From Mycolicibacterium moriokaense (GTDB lineage Bacteria > Actinomycetota > Actinomycetes > Mycobacteriales > Mycobacteriaceae): a stretch of 64,000 nt of DNA. The translations under genes were made by a program, and so were the position numbers. A model generated the notes under the pieces. The model ran no database searches. It was not told where the DNA came from and saw nothing but the letters and a program-made list of their open reading frames with translations. Within the stretch, counting starts at the first letter, position 1, and every line of letters starts with the position of its first letter. Below, one piece after another: positions 32,691 to 41,442 of this stretch. The stretch spans positions 124,001 to 188,000 of the forward strand of contig NZ_QJJU01000011.1 of assembly GCF_003201655.1 (NCBI RefSeq). Reading direction: 5' to 3'.

Positions 32691-34484
32691 GGCCTCCATC
32701 GTGTCGCCGACGACGGGTCGCGACAAAAGGAATCCCTGCGCGCGGTAACACCCGTGGCGCAGCAGTGTCAGTGCGGCGGCCTCGGTCTCCACGCCTTCGG
32801 CGACAAGCGCCAAGCCGAATGCCTCGGCCAGCGCGATGATCGCCCTGACGATCGCGAGATCGCCGGGATTGGAACCGAGGTCGCGGACGAACCCCCTGTC
32901 GATCTTGAGGGTGTCGACAGGAAGCGACTTCAGGTGCGATAGCACGCTGTAGCCAGTCCCGAAGTCGTCGATGGCGACCTGGACGCCTACCTCCTTGAGG
33001 CCGGCCAGCGTGATCCGAGTGGTCTCGATGTCCTGAACCACAACACTTTCGGTGATTTCCAAACACACGGATCCGCGAGGGAGACCGAATTCGGAGATGA
33101 TGCCCGCGACCGATTCGACGAAGCCATCGGTGACTAGCTGAACCGGCGACACGTTGATGCGTAATACGGCGTCGCCTCCCACCCCGCGTGCGCGCCATCC
33201 GGCGAACTCCGCGCATGCCGAGCGCAGCACCCAACGCCCCAATTCCCCTGCGAGGTTGATTGATTCGGCCACGCCGATGAAAGAGTCAGGCGAGAGCAGT
33301 CCGCGCGTGGGGTGCTCCCAGCGCACCAGCGCCTCGGCGGCCAGTATGTCGCCGGTGCGCATGTCCACCTCGGGCAGGTAGTGCAGCACCAGCGAGCCGT
33401 TTTCGATCACGCTCTGCAGATGGAGCTCGATGTCGTTGCGAAACTCACTTTCCAGCGACATGTCGTCGGAGAACACCGCGACCGAGTTGCCGCCTGAGTT
33501 CTTGGCAGTGAGCACCGCCTGATCTGCCCGGCGGAGAAGGTCTGATGTGGTGTCACGACCCGGAACACCAAGTGCCACACCGATGCTCACCGTGCGCGTC
33601 AGATTCTCGCCGTCGATGGCCACCCGTTCCCGCAGCTTCGACTGCAGGCGATACGCCAGCTTCTCCGCGGTATCGGCGGCCATCGGCATTGCGGGCACGA
33701 CCACGAACTCGTCGCCGCCGAGCCGGGCGATCAGATTCGGGCCGTCGGCGCCTTCACGCAGACGTTCGGCGAGGACGCGGATGAACCAGTCACCGGCGGT
33801 GTGGCCGAGATAGTCGTTGATGGCCTTCAGCCGGTCGAGGTCGAAGAACAATGCCGAAACGGGGCCCGGCTGGCCGGCGGCCAGTCTCGCGTCGAGGTGC
33901 GCCAGTAGTGCGCGCCGATTGTGCAGTCCGGTCAGATCGTCGTGTTCGGCAAGGTAGCGGAGCTGTTCCTCGGCGAGCACGCGCGCCTGCACCTGGGCGA
34001 ACAGTGAGGCGATCGCCTTGAGTGCGTTGAGTTCCTCCGGTAACCAGTTGCGGTCGCCGAACTTGACGAAGCCGAGCACGCCGGTGGTGGCGTCGCCAGA
34101 CAACAAGGGCACGCACGCCATCGATGTGGCGGGGATCTGTCTGCTTTCGTTAATCGTGCGTTGGTAGTCGTCGGTGGCAGGCTCCGGACGGAAAACGATC
34201 GGTTCCTTCTGATTCTCGGCGAGCGCGAAAACCGGATCAGCGTCGGCGAAGTAGACGATGGCGAGCGGGTCCGGGTCCGGGATTCCGGGACGAACCGGCC
34301 ACTCGGCAATCAGTACAGAGGCATGAATGCGGTGATCATTGCGGCGCAGAAAGCTGACGTCGACGTTGAAGTACTCGACAAGGTTGGCCAGTATCCGCTG
34401 ACTCACCTCCACCGAGGTGGCGGCGTTCACCGCCATCAGTTCCGTGGCGACCGACGTGACGACCAGTTCCAGGCTGCTTGGCAC
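32637..34484 (-). CDS. GAF-GGDEF-EAL cyclic di-GMP synthase/phosphodiesterase (Rv1354c family)
   Basis: A 615-residue bifunctional c-di-GMP enzyme. GAF domain about 10-175; GGDEF domain about 178-345 with an intact GGDEF at 256-260; EAL domain about 360-610 with EAL at 384-386, DDFGTGYS and KIDRGFV intact. GGAGG 5 bases before GTG 34484 decides the start; upstream frame overlaps the previous gene without domain content. Domain order and size match Rv1354c of M. tuberculosis (about 623 residues). It lies 19 bases after the ThiF-nitroreductase gene, in one operon. The GAF domain may sense a product of that operon. Confidence 0.9.
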   Translation of the reverse strand: MPSSLELVVTSVATELMAVNAATSVEVSQRILANLVEYFNVDVSFLRRNDHRIHASVLIAEWPVRPGIPDPDPLAIVYFADADPVFALAENQKEPIVFRPEPATDDYQRTINESRQIPATSMACVPLLSGDATTGVLGFVKFGDRNWLPEELNALKAIASLFAQVQARVLAEEQLRYLAEHDDLTGLHNRRALLAHLDARLAAGQPGPVSALFFDLDRLKAINDYLGHTAGDWFIRVLAERLREGADGPNLIARLGGDEFVVVPAMPMAADTAEKLAYRLQSKLRERVAIDGENLTRTVSIGVALGVPGRDTTSDLLRRADQAVLTAKNSGGNSVAVFSDDMSLESEFRNDIELHLQSVIENGSLVLHYLPEVDMRTGDILAAEALVRWEHPTRGLLSPDSFIGVAESINLAGELGRWVLRSACAEFAGWRARGVGGDAVLRINVSPVQLVTDGFVESVAGIISEFGLPRGSVCLEITESVVVQDIETTRITLAGLKEVGVQVAIDDFGTGYSVLSHLKSLPVDTLKIDRGFVRDLGSNPGDLAIVRAIIALAEAFGLALVAEGVETEAAALTLLRHGCYRAQGFLLSRPVVGDTMEALLAVGRIPVAFSASPRL

Positions 34485-34503
34485 CTGATCCTCCGTATCG
34501 CCG

Positions 34504-36645
34504 TCAGCCCAGAGGTGACGAAACTCCATGTAGTCCGCGCCGCCGGCTAGAAACCGACGGTCGCGGTGCACGACTAAACCTGAGTACCAGCACCTGTGAC
34601 TCATTTGCTTCGGTGTCGGCCAGCTTGCGGAAATTGTATTGCAGATCGCCGAGGTCATCGGCGAAAGCAGGCGACAGCTCCCGGAGGTCCTCATCGTCGT
34701 GTGCGTATAGAAACGCTGGTGAAACCGGTTGGACGGCAAGCCCGTGCTGTTGTCCTCTGATCCAGACCGATTCGACTGCCGAACCGCCACGGGCATAGTC
34801 GCTCAAACTTTGGCCACATACGGAAATCACGCCGACGGCGGCGCTCGCAGTCACCCGCTCGTACGTATCCTCGCCGAGGGCGCTTCCGGCGCCCCATGCT
34901 GCGAGGTTCGCCATTACTTCCGATCGCCGCAAGATGTCGAGCATCTCCAGATCCACCGGATCCAATTCCAGGCTGCGGACGTCGATACCCGACTCCGGCG
35001 ACGGGTCGCCGGGCGAACGAAGCTCCGCGAACATCTCGGCGTGCAGCCGTGGCGTTAGATAGCGGATGCGGTCGGTCGCAGCGAGAATCGCTGCAGTCCT
35101 TTCGATCTCTGCTGACCCGCTGAGAATCTGAAGCCGGGCACCCTCGCTTCGGGCAACCGAACAGAGCAGCTCGAGGGTCTGAGAGGGGATCGGGACACGC
35201 TCACCGCGCCACCGGTTCGTCTCTCTACTCAACATCGCTTCGTACAACGGGGTTAGTTCGGGGTCACTGCCAGCGGCCAGGTGCACCATCGCGCTAAGGG
35301 GAGATGCTTCATCCCCTGAATGAAACTCCGCATTTCCGACCAACCCGTGCGCCGCCGCGGCGACCCTGGCGTTGAACGTTGCCGCTCCCAGCGCCACTGC
35401 ACTGGCCCGATATCTGACATCCATCGTTGTCGAGTACTCGGGGGCAAGCCGGATGAACACAGAACCATCACGTGCGTCGATATGCCATGGCTGGGCGTTC
35501 CCGCCCGAGGGTGCGCGGGCAGCCGCAGCGGCGACCATCTCGGAGGTCCCGACCCTTTCGATTGGATCGGTCGGCTCTTCGATCGGCGGATCGTCGGGCG
35601 GCATCCCGACCGGGTCGTCAATCTCGTTGAGCATGGCCTCGGTATCGATTCGCACCCTGCCGGACGGCAGTTTCTCGTCAAGTCCAATGCGCCGTACCGC
35701 TTCGGCAACAACCGTCGCGTTGAGCGCGACCTCCGACGAGAGCTGCGGCCAGGTCGACAAGGTCTTGCCCACTTCGATCAGCGATGCGGCCATTCGGGAC
35801 GACACCTGCGACGCGTCGGCCACTCGAAGGGCGTAGGGCAGCTTGTCCTTGTCGCTCAGATTGGCGACTTGGGCGCTATCCGCCTCGCCAAGCAGACCGT
35901 GCATGATCGGGCGCGAAGGCTCCTCGTCGAACCTCTCCACGTCCAGTAGCCCCCGGTCGCTGGTGGCCATGAGCACGGGCAGGTGTCGCCGCCTGGCGGC
36001 CTCTCGGACGAGCACCTTCGCGTCGAGCGAATCACATTCCTCGATGACGATGTCGAGGCCGTCCAGGAAGTGGCCAACAGTCTGGGCAGTGATGCCAGTC
36101 GATATGACCGCCACCGGGAGGTAGGGGTCGAGCTCGGCGATCCTCCTCGCGCACACCAGTGCTTTGTTCACACCGAGGTCGAGGACCGTTGCGGGCACTC
36201 GATTGAGGTTGGACAGTTCCATGTCATCGAAGTCAGCGAGCCGCAACTCGCCGCACAAACCTTGTGCCGCAAGGGTGTAGGCAATCGCATGGCCGACGCT
36301 GAGGCCGACGACACCGATGCGGAGCCGGCCGAGGCGTTCGAGTTCGGCGGCGGTGATCAGATTTCTGTTTCGGTCAAGACGCAACAGTCGAAACGCGCGC
36401 GGACCCAGGACACTGACCACCGCCCGGCGCCAGGGAAAGTAAACCCATCGGGTGGGCTCGGCGGTTACGTCCGGCTGCGGAGGCGGTCGAAGCCGCTGCA
36501 GTCCGGCCTGCTGTTGGTGCACAGTGTCGATGAACTCGAACCGCGCGTCGGCGCGCAGTTCCGCCAGGCGATCGTTATCGACGGGATCCTCGGTGTCGAG
36601 GACTATTCCATTGCACCGCTCCGCATCATCGATGCCTGAAGTCAT
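34504..36645 (-). CDS. moeY: ThiF/E1-like plus nitroreductase fusion (Rv1355c family)
   Basis: A 713-residue fusion. Residues about 100-330 form a ThiF/MoeB/E1 adenylation domain: GVVGLSVGHAI (111-121) for ATP and ADFDDMELSNLNR (137-149) with the conserved acidic and Asn/Arg residues; C204 (EECDS) is a candidate thiol. No CxxC zinc pairs are seen. After a Pro/Asp-rich linker (340-365), residues 368-700 form a nitroreductase-like FMN domain (ARAPSGGNAQPWH). Rv1355c has the same layout and is called moeY, but there is no evidence for a role in molybdopterin synthesis. It overlaps the acyltransferase-like gene by 4 bases. Confidence 0.85.
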   Translation of the reverse strand: MTSGIDDAERCNGIVLDTEDPVDNDRLAELRADARFEFIDTVHQQQAGLQRLRPPPQPDVTAEPTRWVYFPWRRAVVSVLGPRAFRLLRLDRNRNLITAAELERLGRLRIGVVGLSVGHAIAYTLAAQGLCGELRLADFDDMELSNLNRVPATVLDLGVNKALVCARRIAELDPYLPVAVISTGITAQTVGHFLDGLDIVIEECDSLDAKVLVREAARRRHLPVLMATSDRGLLDVERFDEEPSRPIMHGLLGEADSAQVANLSDKDKLPYALRVADASQVSSRMAASLIEVGKTLSTWPQLSSEVALNATVVAEAVRRIGLDEKLPSGRVRIDTEAMLNEIDDPVGMPPDDPPIEEPTDPIERVGTSEMVAAAAARAPSGGNAQPWHIDARDGSVFIRLAPEYSTTMDVRYRASAVALGAATFNARVAAAAHGLVGNAEFHSGDEASPLSAMVHLAAGSDPELTPLYEAMLSRETNRWRGERVPIPSQTLELLCSVARSEGARLQILSGSAEIERTAAILAATDRIRYLTPRLHAEMFAELRSPGDPSPESGIDVRSLELDPVDLEMLDILRRSEVMANLAAWGAGSALGEDTYERVTASAAVGVISVCGQSLSDYARGGSAVESVWIRGQQHGLAVQPVSPAFLYAHDDEDLRELSPAFADDLGDLQYNFRKLADTEANESQVLVLRFSRAPRPSVSSRRRGLHGVSSPLG

Positions 36646-37394
36646 CGCATAGGTCCGGCGGCGGCCACGACGGCATCGCCTTGGTCAAGGTATGAAGCGA
36701 GCTCCTTCTGCTCCGTGATGAACATTGAAAGCTGTTTCGGATCGGCATGGTTGGCGAATATGCTGCGGTCCCACCACGCTAGCTTCGTCTGGTAGCGATG
36801 GTCCGGATACGGAGTTGCCGGAATTTTCGAAGCTATTGTTCCACCCGACGAGAGCCAGCGCTTGAGCACATACGAAGCCGCTGACGCCACGATGAACTGA
36901 ATATCGAGCAGCTTCATCGCGTGAAGGGGTGTGCGCGAGATGGCGCTCGTGAGTGTCCGACTGCGCTCGGGATCGTCAGCCACCCATGCGGTTTTCATTT
37001 CCACAACGCCGAACGGCAGTCGATCGGTGACCATTTTCCGCACGGCATCCTGACCGGGCTGCCCAGTCCATTCAAGAAGTGCGTGGCATTCATCGGCGGA
37101 CTGGTACGGGCCCCGTGCCCGCAGACCGGCGACGACCCTACCCGCGCTGTTGACGCAGGCTGCGAAAAGTATCGTGTCGGAACCGCTTTGGAGCGCATCG
37201 ATGTCGAGCGCCCTTTCGACTCCGTGCTTGCGGTAGTTTTCACACGCGCCGCGCGCATAGTCGATCCACAGAGCTCGCTCGATCGCTGGTTGTGCGAACA
37301 CAATCGTGCACTCGCTGTCGGGATCCCAACAGCTGGGACTCCTGTCTAGGCTGACAACATTGCGGCGCTCGGCATCACTGTAGGGAATGGTCAT
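36642..37394 (-). CDS. GNAT/autoinducer-synthase-like N-acyltransferase (putative)
   Basis: A 250-residue protein with no obvious signal or membrane segment. The pattern GRVVAGLRARGPYQS (85-99), VVEMKTAWVADDPERS (130-145), LHAMKLLDIQFIVA (157-170) and PATPYPDHRYQTKLAWW (192-208) fits the GNAT fold of N-acyl-amino-acid synthases (FeeM) and acyl-homoserine-lactone synthases, but canonical LuxI residues are not all present. It is the first gene of the operon, overlapping the ThiF-nitroreductase gene by ATGA. Likely job: acylating an amine that the E1-like/flavin enzyme then modifies. This assignment is tentative. Confidence 0.5.
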   Translation of the reverse strand: MTIPYSDAERRNVVSLDRSPSCWDPDSECTIVFAQPAIERALWIDYARGACENYRKHGVERALDIDALQSGSDTILFAACVNSAGRVVAGLRARGPYQSADECHALLEWTGQPGQDAVRKMVTDRLPFGVVEMKTAWVADDPERSRTLTSAISRTPLHAMKLLDIQFIVASAASYVLKRWLSSGGTIASKIPATPYPDHRYQTKLAWWDRSIFANHADPKQLSMFITEQKELASYLDQGDAVVAAAGPMR

Positions 37395-37909
37395 TCTTGT
37401 GCCTTTCTCGGGCTGACGACCAACAACGGCGTCGTGGCCCGCTGTCCGAGATAAGTATCTCGCCGTGGGTTGCTTGGATTCCCGCTAGCAGTGAAATCTT
37501 ATCCAGCCATTTCGCAGCATGGATAGCGTTGCATTGCCTCTGGCAAGGGTGCCTCGGCTTGAGGCAATCGCAGAACCGCGCATTTGGGCCTGTCATTCGC
37601 ACTGTTCCGCGCATAGGGCGAACAAAGGCGGCAAAGTCATAAACTTTGCTGACGCGCACGTAAGTGATTCTTTAGTCGTTTCGCTAGGTATCGAATAAGC
37701 CAGCGCAATTCGGTTTTCGAGCAGCTTGTGTAAGTCGAGGCTAAGTTCATTTGACGCCGACGCCGCTAGCCGGGACCGGCTGGCTGGATGATCGCTGTTA
37801 ATTCCGGCTCCCGTGGCGGCGAAATCGGAATCGAACGCCACGTGGTGGCCCCCGCCCAATATGAGCAGATCCGCGACCGGATCGATCCGAGGGTGACACC
37901 CTGTAGCAG
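37395..37909. other. 515-base non-coding divergent tract
   Basis: No open frame here has convincing coding character; base composition is more AT-rich than the neighbours. It separates the signalling operon (leftward) from purU (rightward). Contents: inverted repeat GCAAAGT-CATAA-ACTTTGC (37631-37649) and AGCCGG-GA-CCGGCT (37768-37781). The leader of purU lies in its last 100 bases, with no riboswitch that I recognise. Confidence 0.6.
37631..37649. promoter_or_regulatory. Inverted repeat GCAAAGT-N5-ACTTTGC
   Basis: A perfect 7-5-7 inverted repeat 237 bases upstream of the acyltransferase-like gene. The half-site with flanks, GCGGCAAAGT-N-AT, recurs at 31385-31397 in the control region of the butyrolactone-receptor-like TetR genes. 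Candidate operator joining the two. Confidence 0.45.
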
Positions 37910-38806
37910 GTGGAGGAGGAGTACCCGGGCGCAGGTCGCGGGGCTTTGCCAGTCAAGGATGTGGGTCGGCTCCTGCTGCGGTGTGCCGATCGACCGGGGC
38001 TGGTGGCCGCCGTGAGTGCGTTCCTCACCGGCGCGGGGGCCAACATCGTCTCGCTGGATCAGCACGCCACCGAGCAGTCCGGCGGCACGTTCATGCAGCG
38101 CACGATTTTCCACCTGCCCGGACTGACGGCCGCGCGCGACGCTCTCGAACGAGATTTTCGTGAGCAGGTTGCCTCACAGTTCGATATGGATTTTCGGCTT
38201 ACCGAGGCTGCGAAACCGAAACGCGTCGCAATCATGGCATCCAAGGAAGACCACTGTCTGCTCGATCTGTTGTGGCGCAACCGTCGCGGTGAGCTCGACA
38301 TGTCGGTGGTGATGGTGATTTCCAATCATCCCGATCTGGCAGAACAGGTACGCGCATTTTCCGTGCCATTCCTGCATGTGCCTGCGACCAGGGATATTCG
38401 GGTCGAGGCAGAGCAGCGTCAACTCGACTTGTTGCGCGGAAACGTCGATCTGGTGGTGTTGGCCCGATACATGCAGATCCTCACGCCGCAATTTCTTGCC
38501 GAAGTGAGCTGCCCGCTGATCAACATTCATCATTCGTTTTTGCCTGCCTTCATCGGAGCGGCGCCTTACCGCAGGGCAAAGGAACGCGGCGTCAAACTCG
38601 TCGGCGCGACAGCCCACTACGTGACTGAGGACCTCGACGACGGCCCGATCATCGAACAGGACGTGGTGCGGGTTGATCACCGGCACGGCGTCGAGGACCT
38701 GGTGCGTCTCGGCGCCGATGTCGAACGCCTTGTTCTGTCGCGGGCGGTGCTGTGGCACTGTGAGGACCGCATCATTCGATACGGCAACCAAACGGTCGTG
38801 TTCTAG
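37910..38806 (+). CDS. purU: Formyltetrahydrofolate deformylase
   Basis: PurU hydrolyses 10-formyltetrahydrofolate to formate and tetrahydrofolate, balancing one-carbon pools and feeding formate to PurT. The 298-residue protein has an N-terminal ACT domain (LLLRCADRPGLVAAVSAF) and a C-terminal formyltransferase-type domain with VVLARYMQILTPQF, NIHHSFLPAFIGA (catalytic His) and TEDLDDGPIIEQD (catalytic Asp). A TAG lies one codon before GTG 37910, so the start cannot be further upstream; GTG 37961 is an alternative, as GGAGGAGGAG lies inside the first codons. Confidence 0.92.
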   Translation: MEEEYPGAGRGALPVKDVGRLLLRCADRPGLVAAVSAFLTGAGANIVSLDQHATEQSGGTFMQRTIFHLPGLTAARDALERDFREQVASQFDMDFRLTEAAKPKRVAIMASKEDHCLLDLLWRNRRGELDMSVVMVISNHPDLAEQVRAFSVPFLHVPATRDIRVEAEQRQLDLLRGNVDLVVLARYMQILTPQFLAEVSCPLINIHHSFLPAFIGAAPYRRAKERGVKLVGATAHYVTEDLDDGPIIEQDVVRVDHRHGVEDLVRLGADVERLVLSRAVLWHCEDRIIRYGNQTVVF

Positions 38807-38823
38807 AGCGGGTAAGGAGAGCA

Positions 38824-39279
38824 GTGGTGAAGAAGTTCAGCGGGCTGGACGAGTTCGTTGCGGCGCAGGGCGCGGAGCTGGGCCCCACCGATTGGCTGGA
38901 GGTCACCCAGGATCGAGTCAACCTGTTCGCTGACGCGACCGATGACCACCAGTGGATTCACATCGATCCCGAGCGCGCGGCGAACGGCCCGTTTGGGGGC
39001 ACGATCGCGCACGGCCTACTGACTCTGTCGCTGCTGCCGCATTTCACGTCACAGATGTACTCCGTCGACAACATCGCGATGGCCATCAACTACGGCTACA
39101 ACAAGGTCCGCTTCATCACCCCGGTAAAGGTCGGCGCCAAGATTCGGGCGCGTGCACAGATCGCCAAGGTCGATCAACTGGATGGCGCGGTGCAGGCGAC
39201 GCTGACCACCACTGTCGAAATCGAGGGCTCGGACAAGCCCGCGGCCGTGGCCGAGTCGATCGTGCGCTTCATCGGCTGA
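38824..39279 (+). CDS. MaoC-family (R)-specific enoyl-CoA hydratase (Rv0130/HtdZ-like)
   Basis: A 151-residue single-hotdog hydratase. FADATDDHQWIHIDPERA carries the Asp and His of the hydratase-2 motif (about D40 and H45), and PFGGTIAHGLLTLSLLP follows. It closely resembles mycobacterial Rv0130-type hydratases of about 151 residues that hydrate trans-2-enoyl-CoA. AAGGAGA (38814-38820) precedes the GTG. It is 17 bases after purU but functionally unrelated to it. A bidirectional repeat/terminator follows. Confidence 0.88.
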   Translation: MVKKFSGLDEFVAAQGAELGPTDWLEVTQDRVNLFADATDDHQWIHIDPERAANGPFGGTIAHGLLTLSLLPHFTSQMYSVDNIAMAINYGYNKVRFITPVKVGAKIRARAQIAKVDQLDGAVQATLTTTVEIEGSDKPAAVAESIVRFIG

Positions 39280-39289
39280 AATTTTTCTG

Positions 39290-39350
39290 CGCGAGCAGAC
39301 GTAAAAGCCCCCGACACGCCGAGGTTTGGGAACTTTTGCGTCTGCTCGCG
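39290..39350 (-). repeat. Palindromic intergenic repeat A, copy 1 (likely bidirectional terminator)
   Basis: Arms CGCGAGCAGACGTAAAAG and CTTTTGCGTCTGCTCGCG pair with one mismatch around a 25-base loop, between two converging genes. The whole element, including the loop word CGGCGTGTCGGGG, recurs in opposite orientation at 45357-45418 at about 85% identity with one gap. Confidence 0.75.
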
Positions 39351-39354
39351 CGAA

Positions 39355-40176
39355 TTAGTACTGCGTCATTCCCTGGTCGATCGAAATCGCGGCAGCAGTA
39401 ACGTTTTTCGATTCCTCACTGGCCAGCCAGCACACTGCGTCGGCAATGTCCTCGGGCTCCGCTGCCCAGGTCGGGAGAAACGGTGTGATCATCTGAGCCA
39501 GCTGCGGGTAGGTCTCGATTGCTCGGCCGAGCGAGCCGATCATGTCGCCACTTCCCATGAGCGTATTGACCGCTCCCGGATGCACGCTGTTGACGCGGAT
39601 CGAGTACCTGCCCAGTTCGGCGGCGAACGCGCGAGCCATGCCGGTGACGGCGTGCTTGCTTGCGGTGTAGTGGATCATGAACGGCTGCATCTTGATGCCC
39701 GCGGCGGAGCTGATCAGGATGATGGATCCGCCGCGGCCGCCGTCGATGATCGTCTGTGCGCCGGCCATGACGGTGTTCCAGGTGCCGGTGACGTTGACAT
39801 CCATGACATCGCGGAAATCCTCGGGAGTGATGGCGTCCCACGTCTGGGGAGCGGAGACACCGGCGTTGGCCACGATGATGTCGAGACGGCCCAGTTCGGC
39901 GACGCCGTTGTCGACGGCCATGTTCAGCCCCTCCACATCTCGGACGTCGACGACGGAGGCCAGGATCTTCTGGCCGGTGGCCTCGACGAGTTGCACGGTC
40001 TCGGCGAGGTCATCGGGAGTCGCGGAATCGTAGGGAACGCAGGCGGGAAGCTTGCCGGCGATGTCGACAGCGATGATGTTGGCGCCCTCGCTGGCCATCC
40101 GGACTGCATGCGCGCGACCCTGACCGCGCGCCGCTCCGGTGATGAAGGCCACCTTGCCCGTCAGCCGTCCGCTCAT
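39355..40176 (-). CDS. Mycofactocin-type short-chain dehydrogenase
   Basis: A 273-residue SDR whose cofactor loop TGAARGQGRAHAVR is the signature of the mycofactocin-coupled (carveol-dehydrogenase-like) group, which keeps its NAD tightly bound and uses mycofactocin as electron carrier. NAG is at ANAGVSAP, the catalytic Ser in ILISSAAG, and Y-T-A-S-K is the catalytic pair. It overlaps the acyl-CoA dehydrogenase upstream by 4 bases. Probably oxidises a secondary alcohol related to the same acyl substrate. Confidence 0.85.
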   Translation of the reverse strand: MSGRLTGKVAFITGAARGQGRAHAVRMASEGANIIAVDIAGKLPACVPYDSATPDDLAETVQLVEATGQKILASVVDVRDVEGLNMAVDNGVAELGRLDIIVANAGVSAPQTWDAITPEDFRDVMDVNVTGTWNTVMAGAQTIIDGGRGGSIILISSAAGIKMQPFMIHYTASKHAVTGMARAFAAELGRYSIRVNSVHPGAVNTLMGSGDMIGSLGRAIETYPQLAQMITPFLPTWAAEPEDIADAVCWLASEESKNVTAAAISIDQGMTQY

Positions 40177-41330
40177 TTCTGCGCCGCCCTAACAAGATTC
40201 GATCCGATGATCAACCGTTGGATCTCGCTGGTGCCCTCGTACAACCGCAGCAGCCGCACATCGCGATAGATCCGCTCGACCGGCACCTCGCGCATGTAAC
40301 CGCTGCCGCCGTGCACCTGCACGGCGAGATCGGCTACCTTGCCTGCCATTTCGGTGCAGTACAGCTTCGCCGCCGACGGCGCGATCCTGCGGTCCTCACC
40401 ACTGACCCAGAGCCGGGCGGTGTCGCGGACCAGCGCCCGCCCCGCCAGCACGCCGGTCTGCTGATCAGCGAGCATCGCTTGCACGAGTTGGAAATTCCCG
40501 ATCGGGGTGCCGCCCTGCGTCGCGGTGGCGGCGTAGGCGACGGATTCGTCGAGGGCACGCTGCGCGATTCCGACTGCCAGCGCGGCGATGTGTACGCGCC
40601 CGCGCGCCAGTGAGACCATCGCGGCGCGGTATCCGACGTCCTCGGTGCCGCCGATCAATGCGCCGTCCGGGATGCGGACGTCGTCGAAACTGACGTCAGA
40701 GGTCCACGCGCCCTCCTGACCCATCTTGGCGTCCTTGGCGCCGACTGCCACACCTGCGGCGTCGGCAGGTACGAGGAAGACGGCGATTCCCGCGCCGTCG
40801 TCGTCCGCGGGCCGGGTGCGGGCGAAGACGATGAACAAATCGGCGACGGGCGCGTTGGTGATGAAGCGCTTCTGGCCGTTTACGATCCAATCCGAGCCGT
40901 CACGAACGGCTTTGGTGCGCAGGCCCGATGGATTCGATCCCGCGCCCGACTCCGTCAACGCGAACGAGGCCACCAGACCCGATGCCATCGGCTCCAACCA
41001 CTGCGCCTTCTGCTCGTCGGTGCCGAACCCGACGAGCACTTGACCGGCGATGCCGTTGTTGGTGCCGAACATCGACCGCAGCGCCAGCGACGTGTATCCC
41101 AACTCCATCGCCAGCTCGACGTCTTGAGCGAGGTTCAGTCCGAGGCCCCCCCACGCCTGCGGGATCGCGTATCCGAACAGCCCCATCTGCTTGGCCTGTT
41201 CGCGCAGATCGTCGGGAACCCGGTCGGCGGCCAGAATCTCCTGCTCACGGGGGACGACGGCGGTGCGAACGAAGTGACGCGTCTGAGCCAGGATCTGCTG
41301 GAAATCGTCGTCGCTGACTTCGGAGGTCAT
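40173..41330 (-). CDS. Acyl-CoA dehydrogenase
   Basis: A 385-residue canonical FadE: MGLFGYAIPQAWGGLGLN, FALTESGAGSNPSGLRTKA, GSDWIVNGQKRFITNAPVAD, FQLVQAMLADQQTG and VQVHGGSGYMREVPVERIYRDVR (given here as its successive motifs) leading to YEGTSEIQRLIIG. The ATG at 41330 has GAGGAG just upstream; earlier codons lack one. It diverges from the FabG-like gene over a 112-base region with a 19-base inverted repeat, so the two units are probably co-regulated. Confidence 0.88.
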   Translation of the reverse strand: MTSEVSDDDFQQILAQTRHFVRTAVVPREQEILAADRVPDDLREQAKQMGLFGYAIPQAWGGLGLNLAQDVELAMELGYTSLALRSMFGTNNGIAGQVLVGFGTDEQKAQWLEPMASGLVASFALTESGAGSNPSGLRTKAVRDGSDWIVNGQKRFITNAPVADLFIVFARTRPADDDGAGIAVFLVPADAAGVAVGAKDAKMGQEGAWTSDVSFDDVRIPDGALIGGTEDVGYRAAMVSLARGRVHIAALAVGIAQRALDESVAYAATATQGGTPIGNFQLVQAMLADQQTGVLAGRALVRDTARLWVSGEDRRIAPSAAKLYCTEMAGKVADLAVQVHGGSGYMREVPVERIYRDVRLLRLYEGTSEIQRLIIGSNLVRAAQK

Positions 41331-41370
41331 CGCGCTCCTCTTCGATGAGTCGGGTCGCATGGTTCGAGAA

Positions 41371-41389
41371 ATCATATATGAAATATGAT
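41371..41389. promoter_or_regulatory. Operator-like inverted repeat ATCATAT-N5-ATATGAT
   Basis: A perfect 7-5-7 inverted repeat midway in the divergent region between the FadE/SDR unit (leftward) and the FabG-thiolase-FadE-GntR unit (rightward). The GntR protein encoded last in the rightward unit is the obvious candidate binder. Confidence 0.55.
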
Positions 41390-41442
41390 GTTCGATTGAC
41401 TGGCCCCCTAACCGGGCCTGACCAGCGAAGAGGAGTTATCAG

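Noticed and set aside
36642..37394. A canonical LuxI homoserine-lactone synthase
   Set aside because: The general GNAT pattern fits, but the conserved LuxI Arg/Phe/Trp/Asp/Glu set is not fully recognisable, so only a broader acyltransferase call is made.
37395..37909. A folate- or purine-type riboswitch upstream of purU
   Set aside because: I could not fold the leader into any riboswitch I know; only a tight 14-base inverted repeat was found.
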